In this document: positions 18,537 to 26,749 of the stretch, piece after piece
Layout of the letters: every line of letters starts with the position of its first letter
Numbering within the stretch: position 1 is the stretch's first letter
Assembly (NCBI GenBank): GCA_041060555.1
Contig: JBEUDS010000003.1
From: CAUJIW01 sp963205175
GTDB lineage: Bacteria > Pseudomonadota > Alphaproteobacteria > Sphingomonadales > Sphingomonadaceae
Reading direction: 5' to 3' (one strand)
Length of the DNA: 64,000 nt
Translations under genes and position numbers: made by a program
The notes under the pieces: generated by a model
Database searches by the model: none
What the model saw: the letters and a program-made list of their open reading frames with translations, nothing else
What the model was told of the DNA's origin: nothing

Positions 18537-19589
18537 ATGCGCGTTGACCTTTTCGACTTCGATCTGCCCGAGGATCGTATTGCCTTGCGGCCGGCGAACC
18601 CGCGCGATTCGGCGCGTCTGCTGGTGGTCGATCCGGCGGCGCCGGCGAACCAGCAGCTCGGCGACGGCCATATCCCGGATCTGCTGAAGCATCTGCGGGC
18701 CGGCGACGTCATGGTGTTCAACGACACCCGCGTGATTCCCGCCCAGCTGTTCGGCCGGCGCGGCGAGGCGCGCGTCGGCGTCACCCTGCACAAGCGGGTG
18801 ACGGCGGACAGCTGGTGGGCGTTCATCAGGAACTCCAAGCGGTTGAAAACGGATGACCGGATCGGCTTCGCCGGCGACCTGTCAGCGCGGGTGGTGGAGA
18901 AGCTGCCCGACGGTCAGGTGCTGCTGCGTTTCGCGATTGCCGGCGGCGGCGACCTGATGGCGGCGCTGGCGGTGGCTGGCGTCATGCCGCTGCCGCCCTA
19001 TATCGCCGCCCGCCGGCCGGCCGATGATCGCGACCAGGCCGACTACCAGACCGTCTATGGCCGCACCGAGGGCTCGGTGGCCGCGCCCACCGCCGGGCTG
19101 CATTTCACCGACCGGCTGCTTGCCGACATCGACGCGCTGGGCGTCGAGCGGCTGCATGTGACGCTGCATGTTGGCGCCGGCACCTTTCTGCCGGTCAAGG
19201 CCGAGGATACCGACGCCCATGTCATGCACGCCGAGTGGGGCACGGTGACGCCGGCGGTGGCGGCGCGGATCAATGCCGCCCACGCGCGCGGCGGCCGGGT
19301 GCTGTGCGTCGGCACCACCTCGCTGCGGCTGGTGGAAAGCGCCGCGGCGCCCGACGGCGAGGTGCGGCCGTTCACCGGCGAGACGGCGATTTTCATCACG
19401 CCGGGGTACCGCTTCCGGGTCGCCGACATGCTGATGACCAACTTCCACCTGCCGCGCTCGACCCTGTTCATGCTGGTATCGGCGTTCGCCGGGCTGGACG
19501 TCATGCGGGCGGCCTACGCGCACGCCATCGCGACCGGCTACCGCTTCTACAGCTACGGTGACGCCAGCCTGCTCCATCGCGCCGGCTGA
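18537..19589 (+). CDS. queA: S-adenosylmethionine:tRNA ribosyltransferase-isomerase
   Basis: Makes epoxyqueuosine in tRNA from preQ1 by transferring the ribosyl part of AdoMet. 350 residues. Seen: VDLFDFDLPEDRIALRP at the start, VMVFNDTRVIPAQLFGRR, the YQTVYGRTEGSVAAPTAGLHFT signature region, HVGAGTFLPVKAEDT, and NFHLPRSTLFMLVSAFAG near the end. It acts just before queuosine reduction and after the tgt reaction; tgt lies downstream at 21204 but a chemoreceptor gene separates them. Confidence 0.96.
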   Translation: MRVDLFDFDLPEDRIALRPANPRDSARLLVVDPAAPANQQLGDGHIPDLLKHLRAGDVMVFNDTRVIPAQLFGRRGEARVGVTLHKRVTADSWWAFIRNSKRLKTDDRIGFAGDLSARVVEKLPDGQVLLRFAIAGGGDLMAALAVAGVMPLPPYIAARRPADDRDQADYQTVYGRTEGSVAAPTAGLHFTDRLLADIDALGVERLHVTLHVGAGTFLPVKAEDTDAHVMHAEWGTVTPAVAARINAAHARGGRVLCVGTTSLRLVESAAAPDGEVRPFTGETAIFITPGYRFRVADMLMTNFHLPRSTLFMLVSAFAGLDVMRAAYAHAIATGYRFYSYGDASLLHRAG

Positions 19590-19601
19590 AACCCTGGCGT
19601 C

Positions 19602-20942
19602 TCAGGCCGCGCGAACGGCCTGGAAGAACGCCTGCACCTCGCCGCGCAGCTGGACCGAGACGGCTTCCATGCTGCCCACCGCCGTCACCAGACCGTTGGC
19701 GATGCTGCCGGCGGTATCCGCCGACAGTCGTACGCCGCTGATGTTGCTCGATACTTCCGTGGTGCCGGCGGCAACCTGCTGGACGCTGTAGGAAATCTCG
19801 CGGGTCGCCGACGACTGTTCGTCGATTGCCGAGGCGATGGTGGCGGCCGAGCGGTTGACGTCGTTGACGATGCGGCCGACCTCGTGGACCGCCACCACGG
19901 CGTTCCCCGTCGCGTCCTGCATCGACTTGATGTGCTCGGCGATCTCGCTGGTGGCGCGCTCGGTCTGGGCGGCCAGGCTCTTCACTTCCGAGGCGACGAC
20001 GGCGAAGCCCTTGCCGGCCTCGCCGGCACGGGCCGCCTCGATGGTGGCGTTAAGCGCCAGCAGCTTGGTCTGGCTGGCGATGCTGTTGATCAGGCTGACC
20101 ACGCTGCCGATGCTCTCGGCGGCCGAGGACAGGCCCTGGATCATCGTTTCCGCCCGGCCGGCGCTGCCGACGGCGGCGGTGGTCATGTCGGAAGTGACGC
20201 CGACCTGACGGGCGATCTCGGCGACGCTGGCGGTCAGTTCCTCGGCGGTGGCGGCGACGGTGCGGACATTGACCGCCGCCTGTTCGGACGCCGCCGCCAC
20301 GGCGGTGGCCTGGCGCAGCATCTGGTCGCTGTTCTGGTTCAGCATGCCGGCGTTGCTGCCGAGTGTGTCGCCAGCCTCGGCAAGGGTGGCCAGCACCTCG
20401 CTCATGGTGGCGTTGAAGCCAGCGACCGCGGCCTCCATGGCGTGCTGGCGCTGCTGACGCTCCTCCAGCATGGCTTCCTGATAGACCGAGATGGCGATGC
20501 TCATGTCGAGCATGACGGCGGAGACGATGGCCTGACTCAGGGGCGTGGCGGTGTCGGCCCCCTGACCGTCGATGGCCCCGGTGGCCAGTGCCAGCAGGCG
20601 ACCCAGGACGTAATTATAGCCACTGATGTACCAGTGCGGCTCAAGGCCGATGCGATTGTGGGCCAGACCGATGGTGCGCACGCCGTGGAAATAGGCGGAG
20701 TCGAAGCGACCCGAGAACAGTCGCTCCCAATGGGCTTCCTGCGCCCCCTTCAGGCGCCGCTCGTTCCGGCCGATCAGGGCGGCGAGCTGCGGTATGCTGC
20801 TCATGTGGGCATAGAAGCCATCCAGGATATCCGGCAGATTGTGACGAACCGTCGGCCAGAAGGCCCGCAGGCGTTCGCCGCTGGCGGCGTCGAGGCCGCA
20901 TAGTCGCAGATGTTCGTTCCACGTGCTGGTGGTGTCCGGCAT
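19602..20942 (-). CDS. globin-coupled chemoreceptor (HemAT-like methyl-accepting protein)
   Basis: Soluble oxygen or redox sensor that feeds the chemotaxis pathway. 446 residues from an ATG preceded by GGGGGGA. Seen: an N-terminal protoglobin domain (about 15-165) with the typical GLAHNRIGLEPHWYISGYNY, where His95 is the likely proximal haem ligand; then a methyl-accepting signalling domain with the conserved hairpin tip SIASQTKLLALNATIEAARA followed by GEAGKGFAVVASEVKSLA. No transmembrane segment is seen, so it is cytoplasmic. It lies opposite to and between queA and tgt. Whether it signals to flagella or another output cannot be told. Confidence 0.92.
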   Translation of the reverse strand: MPDTTSTWNEHLRLCGLDAASGERLRAFWPTVRHNLPDILDGFYAHMSSIPQLAALIGRNERRLKGAQEAHWERLFSGRFDSAYFHGVRTIGLAHNRIGLEPHWYISGYNYVLGRLLALATGAIDGQGADTATPLSQAIVSAVMLDMSIAISVYQEAMLEERQQRQHAMEAAVAGFNATMSEVLATLAEAGDTLGSNAGMLNQNSDQMLRQATAVAAASEQAAVNVRTVAATAEELTASVAEIARQVGVTSDMTTAAVGSAGRAETMIQGLSSAAESIGSVVSLINSIASQTKLLALNATIEAARAGEAGKGFAVVASEVKSLAAQTERATSEIAEHIKSMQDATGNAVVAVHEVGRIVNDVNRSAATIASAIDEQSSATREISYSVQQVAAGTTEVSSNISGVRLSADTAGSIANGLVTAVGSMEAVSVQLRGEVQAFFQAVRAA

Positions 20943-21024
20943 GGTTCCCCCCATTGCCCGAATTGCAGCCGACAACCATTACGCAACATGATTCACGGGG
21001 GCGGAGACGAGTTCTCCGACCGTC

Positions 21025-21049
21025 TTCTCATTCAATAAGACTATGAGAA
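21025..21049. promoter_or_regulatory. dyad TTCTCAT-N11-ATGAGAA in AT-rich promoter region
   Basis: Perfect 7-base arms lie in the 261-base divergent gap between the globin-coupled receptor and tgt, just before a distinctly AT-rich stretch (21030-21110). The right half contains TGAGAAT, a Fur-type half-site, but the spacing is not that of a standard Fur box. It may be an operator for the receptor gene; the regulator is unknown. Confidence 0.35.
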
Positions 21050-21203
21050 TGGTTAATTCTACGTATAGTGGATTATATATTTTGCAGCGACTCGTTATTT
21101 TTCGGGCTGGGGGCAAGGCGCGACGACCCGACCGACTCAGGATCGGTCGCCCGGCCGGCCCCGCGTGCTTCCCTCGCGCGCGAACAGGCGATATGAGGCC
21201 GCC

Positions 21204-22349
21204 ATGCCCGAACCTGATTCACGCCCCCGTTTCGCCTTCGCCATCCAGGCCACCGATGGCCGCGCCCGCACCGGCGTCATCCACATGCAGCGTGGCGATA
21301 TCCGCACGCCGGCGTTCATGCCGGTGGGGACCGCCGCCACCGTCAAGGCGATGCGCACCGAGGAGGTCGCGGCGAGCGGCGCCGACATCATTCTTGGCAA
21401 CACCTATCACCTGATGCTGCGCCCGACGGCGGAACGGGTGGCGGCGCTCGGCGGCCTGCACCGGTTCATGAACTGGTCGAAGCCGATCCTGACCGACAGC
21501 GGCGGCTACCAGGTGATGTCGCTGTCGGCGCTGCGCAAGATGAGCGAGCAGGGGGTGGAATTTTCCTCGCACCTGGATGGCTCGCGGCACCTGCTGACGC
21601 CGGAGCGCTCGATGGAGATCCAGCGGCTGCTGGGTTCCGACATTGTGATGGCCTTCGACGAATGCACGCCGCACCCGGCGACCCACGAACAGGCGGCGCA
21701 GTCGATGGCGCTGTCGATGCGCTGGGCGCGCCGCTCACGCGACGGCTTCGACAGCGGTGAAGCGCATGCCAGCCGCGCGGCGCTGTTCGGCATTCAGCAG
21801 GGCGGGCTGTACCAGGATCTTCGCGGCGAATCGGCGGCGGCGCTCACCGACATCGGTTTCGATGGCTATGCCATCGGCGGCCTGGCGGTGGGCGAGGGGC
21901 AGGCGGCGATGTTCGAGGTGCTCGACTACGCGCCGGGGATGCTGCCAGCCGACCGACCGCGCTATCTGATGGGGGTCGGCAAGCCGGATGACATCGTCGG
22001 CGCGGTGATGCGTGGCGTCGACATGTTCGACTGCGTGCTGCCGACCCGGTCGGGCCGCAACGGTCAGGCCTTCACCTGGTCCGGTCCGGTCAACATCCGC
22101 AATGCCAAGCACCGTGACGATGCCGGTCCGCTCGACCCGGACTGCGCCTGCCCGGTGTGTGCGACCTACAGCCGGGCCTACCTGCATCATCTGGTGAAAT
22201 CAGGGGAAATTCTGGGCGCCATGCTGATGACCCAGCACAACGTCTGGTTTTATCAGCAGTTGATGGCGGCGCTGCGCGCGGCCATCGCCGGGCAGCGTCT
22301 GGAGTCCTTCGCAGCCTCGTTTCTTGACCGTTACAAGGCGTCGCGGTGA
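21204..22349 (+). CDS. tgt: queuine tRNA-ribosyltransferase
   Basis: Exchanges guanine-34 of Asp, Asn, His and Tyr tRNAs for preQ1. 381 residues from MPEPDSRPRF. Seen: TDSGGYQVMSLS with the catalytic Asp region, FGIQQGGLYQDLR, GGLAVGEGQ, the nucleophile region in VDMFDCVLPTRSGRNG, and the zinc-binding CACPVC...H set near residue 315. Full length. It pairs functionally with queA upstream. Confidence 0.96.
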   Translation: MPEPDSRPRFAFAIQATDGRARTGVIHMQRGDIRTPAFMPVGTAATVKAMRTEEVAASGADIILGNTYHLMLRPTAERVAALGGLHRFMNWSKPILTDSGGYQVMSLSALRKMSEQGVEFSSHLDGSRHLLTPERSMEIQRLLGSDIVMAFDECTPHPATHEQAAQSMALSMRWARRSRDGFDSGEAHASRAALFGIQQGGLYQDLRGESAAALTDIGFDGYAIGGLAVGEGQAAMFEVLDYAPGMLPADRPRYLMGVGKPDDIVGAVMRGVDMFDCVLPTRSGRNGQAFTWSGPVNIRNAKHRDDAGPLDPDCACPVCATYSRAYLHHLVKSGEILGAMLMTQHNVWFYQQLMAALRAAIAGQRLESFAASFLDRYKASR

Positions 22350-22442
22350 GCTGTCCGATCATTTGATCCGTGTCAACGCGGCTGTCATCGACTCAACCTA
22401 GTGTGGCAGTGGCCAAGGCACTCATGCACATGGGAGGTCCAG

Positions 22443-22781
22443 ATGACGACCGAACGGAAAGGCAAGACAGACGGTGGCGAGCCGGTTCTAGATGGCGCGG
22501 CCGGGCTGGAGGCGTGGGCGCGTCAGCAGAAAGTGATGCTGACGACGATCTCGGCCTGGGGCGAGGAAGCCGCCAAATTCTACCAGAAGCGGCTGGCCGC
22601 ACAGGCGGAGTTGCTCAACGCCCTGCGGGATGTTCACGGCCCGACACAATGGGTGGAGGTCCAGGCCAGGTTCACGCGGGACATGGCGGAGGACTATGTC
22701 AGCGAGGCGCAGGCATTGATGGCGATCGGCCAGCAGGCCGTGGCGCCGCAGGGCGAGACGCAGGCCCGCGACCAGGGCTGA
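22443..22781 (+). CDS. phasin-like protein
   Basis: 112 residues from an ATG preceded by GGGAGGT. The body is helical and amphipathic, with WARQQKVMLTTISAWGEEAAKFYQKR and FTRDMAEDYVSEAQALMAIGQQA, which resembles phasins that coat polyhydroxyalkanoate granules. This would fit the thiolase and MaoC genes further downstream, but no PHA synthase is in the window and family assignment is by general resemblance. Confidence 0.65.
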   Translation: MTTERKGKTDGGEPVLDGAAGLEAWARQQKVMLTTISAWGEEAAKFYQKRLAAQAELLNALRDVHGPTQWVEVQARFTRDMAEDYVSEAQALMAIGQQAVAPQGETQARDQG

Positions 22782-22877
22782 CGATCATTCGCCGTCAGGC
22801 GATGTGACGTGCCGGGAACTCCGGCGCGGGTTGTGGCGTGCGCGTGATCCCGAACGTCTGATGATGGAGGAATGACG

Positions 22878-23366
22878 ATGAGCACAGGCTCGTGGCTGCC
22901 CAATCTCTTTGGCCGAGACCGGCACCCGGTGACCGAATCCTTCGGTTCCCTGCAGCGGGAAATCAACCGTCTGTTCGATGAATTCGGCAGTCTTGCGCCG
23001 TGGACGGTGCCGATGGACAGCGCCGCGCGGGTGGTGCCGAAAATGGATCTGACCGAGGCCGACGGCAGTTTCGTGGTGACCGCGGAGCTGCCGGGTGTCG
23101 AGCAGGGCGATATCGACGTCAAGCTCGCCGACAATGTGCTCACCATCAAGGGCGAGAAGAAGGCGGAAAGCGAGAAGACGGATCAGAATGTTCACCTGGT
23201 CGAACGTCGCTACGGCAGTTTTCAGCGCAGCCTGACCCTGCCGGCGGAGGTGGTGGCCGACCAGGTCAGCGCGCAGTTCGACAAGGGTGTGCTGAAGATC
23301 ACGCTGCCCAAGGCGCCGGAAGCCGCCCGGAAGGAAAAGAAGATCGAGATCGGCAGTGCTGCCTGA
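22878..23366 (+). CDS. Hsp20/alpha-crystallin family small heat-shock protein
   Basis: ATP-independent holdase chaperone of the cytoplasm. 162 residues; the ATG at 22878 has GGAGG 7 bases upstream, whereas the ATG at 22872 is only 1 base away. Seen: an N-terminal segment with REINRLFDEF, the alpha-crystallin domain from PKMDLTEADGSFVV through LPGVEQGDIDVKL and YGSFQRSLTLP, and the C-terminal FDKGVLKITLPKAP. No clear heat-shock promoter or thermosensor hairpin is visible upstream. Confidence 0.94.
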   Translation: MSTGSWLPNLFGRDRHPVTESFGSLQREINRLFDEFGSLAPWTVPMDSAARVVPKMDLTEADGSFVVTAELPGVEQGDIDVKLADNVLTIKGEKKAESEKTDQNVHLVERRYGSFQRSLTLPAEVVADQVSAQFDKGVLKITLPKAPEAARKEKKIEIGSAA

Positions 23367-23370
23367 GCGG

Positions 23371-23390
23371 CACGGGTGGTCGCGCCCGTG
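23371..23390. terminator. weak hairpin CACGGG / CCCGTG between convergent genes
   Basis: Six-base arms with an 8-base loop lie in the 34-base gap between the hsp20 stop and the TadE-like gene stop. No T-run is present on either strand. Confidence 0.3.
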
Positions 23391-23400
23391 GCGTGGCGAC

Positions 23401-24096
23401 TCAGCTCACGGCGTTGCCGTTGGAATCGTACTGGGTCAGGTTGGTGCTGCAGTCGTCCTTGGCCGATGAACCGTCGTCGGTGATGACGCCGAAGCTCAGC
23501 GAACGCGGTGCGTAGCGGGCGATGTGGGTGATGGTCTGCTCGGGGAACAGCACCGAGAAGAACATCGGCTCGAAATGGAAGGAGGCCTGGGCGATGACGG
23601 TGATCACGCCCTCTTCCAGTTCCGTGCCGTCGGGCAGCGTGACGTCCTTGTTGTCGCTGGAGCCGATGACGCTGCTCGCGGCGCCGAAGGCGCCATCGCA
23701 GCGCTGCCAGATGATGGTGTTGCCGATGCTGGGCGCGCCGCCTTTGATCGCGCTGATGAATACCCGGCCGTCGGTCAGGATGTTGTAGGGGTCCGAGATC
23801 ATGTTGGCGGACAGGAACAGGTTGCTGATCTGGCTTTCCATCACCCCCACCGGCGACTGGGCGGTCAGGTCGGCCATGGTCTGCGCGACCCGCGCCACCT
23901 TCTGGTGCAGCAGCACGTAACGGGCGCCCTCGACGCCGCCGAGAAACAGCGTCATCGAGATTGGCAGCATCAGGGCGAACTCGACCATCGCCACGCCGCG
24001 CCGGTCAAGTCCCAGCCGCCGGAGCGCCTGACGTCCCGCCCGCAGCGGGCGGGTGAGGGCGAGCGGGAGATGTCGCGCGAAGGTCATGGGGGTCAT
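23401..24096 (-). CDS. TadE-like pilus assembly protein (second copy)
   Basis: 231 residues. Seen: a basic N-terminus, then the pseudopilin-type motif RRGVAMVEFALMLPISMTLF with the conserved Glu in the hydrophobic helix (about residues 33-55), followed by an extracytoplasmic domain with two Cys (RCDG and DDCST). TadE/F pseudopilins support Flp-type tight-adherence pili. It is the last gene of a three-gene minus-strand set, 4 bases after the first TadE-like gene. The core Tad machine is not in the window. Confidence 0.82.
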   Translation of the reverse strand: MTPMTFARHLPLALTRPLRAGRQALRRLGLDRRGVAMVEFALMLPISMTLFLGGVEGARYVLLHQKVARVAQTMADLTAQSPVGVMESQISNLFLSANMISDPYNILTDGRVFISAIKGGAPSIGNTIIWQRCDGAFGAASSVIGSSDNKDVTLPDGTELEEGVITVIAQASFHFEPMFFSVLFPEQTITHIARYAPRSLSFGVITDDGSSAKDDCSTNLTQYDSNGNAVS

Positions 24097-24100
24097 GGCG

Positions 24101-24700
24101 CTACTCGTCGCAGGTATAGGGTTCGTTGCGAACCACGGTGCTGGCGCGCATGTTGACGATATCCTGGCTGAACATCAGCGGCAGGCCGAGAAACAGGGTC
24201 TGTGCCTGGAAATTGGTGGTGTAGACCACCACGTCGCCCGGTCCGCCGAGATCACCCAGGGTGCCCTGGTCGGGTGACCATTCACCGTCGCCGTTGATGT
24301 CCTCGTAGCTGTCGCCTTCGTCGTACTGGCCGTTGCCATTGACGTCGTTGATCAGCGGTTCCGGCTGGCCGACGCTCTCGAAGCCACCGCGATAGGACCG
24401 GACGGTGACCGATACCGGCGTGCCGCCGTCGATGAAGGTCTTCATCGAGTCCTTGACGATGTCCTCGATGGTGGACGAGCGGTCGATCATGCAGCCCGAC
24501 GTCCGGGTGATCGCCTGACGCGCCGCGTCGCGGGTGACGCTTTCCAGCGTCGCGCGGACGTATGACAGGTAGCCAAGATCGATGGTGCCGAGCACCAGGG
24601 TGATGACCACCGGGGCGATGATGGCGAACTCCACCATGTAGGCGCCGCGCTGGTCGGCGGCGAGCCGCTTCCAGAAACGCGCTGTCAGGGGGAGGGGCAT
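24101..24700 (-). CDS. TadE-like pilus assembly protein with an EF-hand-like insert
   Basis: 199 residues from MPLPLTARF; sequence upstream in the frame lies inside the TadG-like gene. Seen: DQRGAYMVEFAIIAPVVITL, the TadE helix with its conserved Glu, then an outer domain. Around residues 137-159 there are two Asp/Asn/Gly-rich stretches, DVNGNGQYDEGD and DINGDGEW, like calcium-binding loops of dockerin or EF-hand type. One Cys pair is present (GCMID and YTCDE). It is cotranscribed with the TadG-like gene 17 bases upstream. Confidence 0.82.
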   Translation of the reverse strand: MPLPLTARFWKRLAADQRGAYMVEFAIIAPVVITLVLGTIDLGYLSYVRATLESVTRDAARQAITRTSGCMIDRSSTIEDIVKDSMKTFIDGGTPVSVTVRSYRGGFESVGQPEPLINDVNGNGQYDEGDSYEDINGDGEWSPDQGTLGDLGGPGDVVVYTTNFQAQTLFLGLPLMFSQDIVNMRASTVVRNEPYTCDE

Positions 24701-24717
24701 CCGCAAGGTTTCCGTCC

Positions 24718-26601
24718 TTATTTGGTCAGCTGCAACTGCACCAGGTCGACCGCGATCTCCCGGAAGGCGTTCGACAGCTCGGTGGAGTCGGCGGTGTCGT
24801 AGAAATAGCTCTCGGTGGTGGCGCACTGCCTGTAGATGTCCCGCGTGCTCTGGTCGTCGGCTTCGATCTTGAAGGCGATGGTGTAGACGCGGATGCCCGC
24901 CTTGCGCGCCGCCTCGCAAACCTTGAGCAGCCTGAGCGCCATCTGCGCTTCCGCATAGTAGTCGGCGTAGGAAAGCGGCCAGCTGTAGGTGCTGGTATTG
25001 GTCTGATACTGCGTCAGGTTCTTCTCGAACGGCAGGCGATAGGCGGTGTGATAGCCGTGGCCGATCTCGATGGTGCTGCCGGTTTTCGCCGGGTAAGGGT
25101 CGTTGACCGTGCGATTGCTCAGTCCCAGGCTGTCGGAGGCGCTGATATAATTGATGAAGCCGTCGGTCATCAGGATGATGGCCTCGGTCTCGGGCCGTCC
25201 GTCCGGGTTCTCCGGGGTGATGGACGTGAACAGTTCGGGGTTGCGCAGCATGCGGTAGCCCCAGGTCATGCCGATGTTCGAGTGGGTGCCAAGGCCGGGG
25301 TTGATGGCGTGGTTGTTGTCGTCGATCCAGCTGCTGAGCGTGGTCGGATCGTCACCCCATTGCGGCACGCGGGCCTCGGCGACGCAATCCATGTTGGGCG
25401 AGGGGTAGTTCTTGTTGCCCGTCGGCGACCAGACGACCGGCGCCTTGAAGTAGCTGGAATAGCTCAGCCAGCTGTCGGAACTGCGATAGCGCGCGCGCAG
25501 TCGCGACACGTTGACATAGGTATTGCCGCCGGAGGTGACGGTGATGGTCCTGCCGGCAAGCCGGTCGGTGCCGTGGTAGTAGGCGATCACCAGCGACGTC
25601 CATGGTTCGCCATCGATCACCGTGTAGTTGGTGCCGCTGATGTTCACCGTCTTGGTCGGCATGGTGTACCAGTTTTCCATGCTGGAGCTGCTCTGGTAGC
25701 GGCTCAGCATGATCGGGGGGACCAGCAGCGGGCGGATCTTCGGCACGGTGACACCATCGGGTGTGCCGCCGTCGTTGGTGTCGTAGAGGTCGCTCTCCAT
25801 CACCGTTGACGCGCTCGACAGATCGGCGATGGTATCGCCGGCCTCGACGCAGCCGGCCCAGCCGCGCGCGTTGGTCGCCGCGACGTTGGTGAAGCCAGGG
25901 ATGTCAACGAGGTACTGGCTTTTGATCAGGCGGCCGACGTTCACCGAGGTGTTGTAGGGCACGAAGCCGATGGCGATGGTTTCCTGATCGGCGTCCTCGT
26001 TGAGGATCGTGTTGACGAACGACTTGGCGGCCTCGCGCAGCGCCGCGATGCGGCTCTTGCCGCCGCCGGCGTCGCTGGCCGACATGGAGCCGGTGTTGTC
26101 GAGCACCAGTACTGCTTGCAGCGCGCCATAATTGCGGCCGGTTTCCGCCTGTGCCGATGCCGAGATGGGAATCGCCGTGTAGCCGAACAGTTTCATGAAC
26201 AGGGTCGGCATGCTGACCCGCGCGGTCACTTCGACGTTGACGGTGTTGGGCAGGGGATCGGGGACTTCCTCGGGCGACTTGTCGAGGTTGAGCAGACTGG
26301 TGCCCAGGTAACCGTCGGGGAAGTTGGCGTTGAAGTACTGGTCGATCTGCGCGTCGCGGGCTTCGGTGGAGGTGGAGTTACGGCCGCCGGCCAGCGCGGC
26401 GGCATCGACGGCGGCGCTCAGCTGCGATTTCACCAGGTATGCCCGGCCCAGGTCGATGGCGGCACCGGTGGCGGCGACGGTCGGGATCATCGCCACGGCC
26501 ATCATCGGCAGGGTGGCGCCACGCACATCACCGAACAGGCGGCGGAGCAGCTGCAGTCTGGCGGCCGAGTGCTTCAGCCGTGTCATCCGGTCCCGGATCA
26601 T
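24718..26601 (-). CDS. TadG-like protein with von Willebrand factor A domain
   Basis: 627 residues from MIRDRMTRLK, with AAGGTG upstream. Seen: an N-terminal TadE/TadG helix (DVRGATLPMMAVAMIPTVAA), the PutAtive Flp pilus-assembly region AIDLGRAYLVKSQLSAAVDA, and a VWA domain beginning AVLVLDNTGSMSASD near residue 164, where DNTGS stands for the metal-site DxSxS. Later VWA elements include AIILMTDGFINY and the terminal VYTIAFKIEAD plus a Cys-containing helix (ATTESYFYDTADSTEL). It probably sits in the envelope and takes part in adhesion or pilus assembly. Confidence 0.88.
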   Translation of the reverse strand: MIRDRMTRLKHSAARLQLLRRLFGDVRGATLPMMAVAMIPTVAATGAAIDLGRAYLVKSQLSAAVDAAALAGGRNSTSTEARDAQIDQYFNANFPDGYLGTSLLNLDKSPEEVPDPLPNTVNVEVTARVSMPTLFMKLFGYTAIPISASAQAETGRNYGALQAVLVLDNTGSMSASDAGGGKSRIAALREAAKSFVNTILNEDADQETIAIGFVPYNTSVNVGRLIKSQYLVDIPGFTNVAATNARGWAGCVEAGDTIADLSSASTVMESDLYDTNDGGTPDGVTVPKIRPLLVPPIMLSRYQSSSSMENWYTMPTKTVNISGTNYTVIDGEPWTSLVIAYYHGTDRLAGRTITVTSGGNTYVNVSRLRARYRSSDSWLSYSSYFKAPVVWSPTGNKNYPSPNMDCVAEARVPQWGDDPTTLSSWIDDNNHAINPGLGTHSNIGMTWGYRMLRNPELFTSITPENPDGRPETEAIILMTDGFINYISASDSLGLSNRTVNDPYPAKTGSTIEIGHGYHTAYRLPFEKNLTQYQTNTSTYSWPLSYADYYAEAQMALRLLKVCEAARKAGIRVYTIAFKIEADDQSTRDIYRQCATTESYFYDTADSTELSNAFREIAVDLVQLQLTK

Positions 26602-26670
26602 CACATCACCTTCTGGTGCCCGGCGGCAGGCGCTTGCCGCCAATCAACGACCGAAGATGCCGTGACAGGA

Positions 26671-26721
26671 TTAACGAAGCGCCAACGGCCATCGTTAACG
26701 ACGATGGGTGATGCTGTTAAC
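26671..26721. promoter_or_regulatory. three evenly spaced TTAAC elements upstream of tadG
   Basis: TTAAC occurs at 26671, 26695 and 26717, that is at 24- and 22-base steps, the last two inside GTTAAC palindromes. The 148-base gap between the TadG-like start and the mlaA stop is richer in AT than the genes. TTAAC is the half-site of CtrA, but no proper TTAA-N7-TTAA pair is formed. Confidence 0.3.
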
Positions 26722-26749
26722 CTGCTGGAATTGTTATGATACCGTTACG

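Noticed and set aside
22410..22440. Sigma-54-like TGGCAGTGGCCAAGGC upstream of the phasin-like gene
   Set aside because: The GG and GC elements are one base out of the required spacing and the -12 part is poor.
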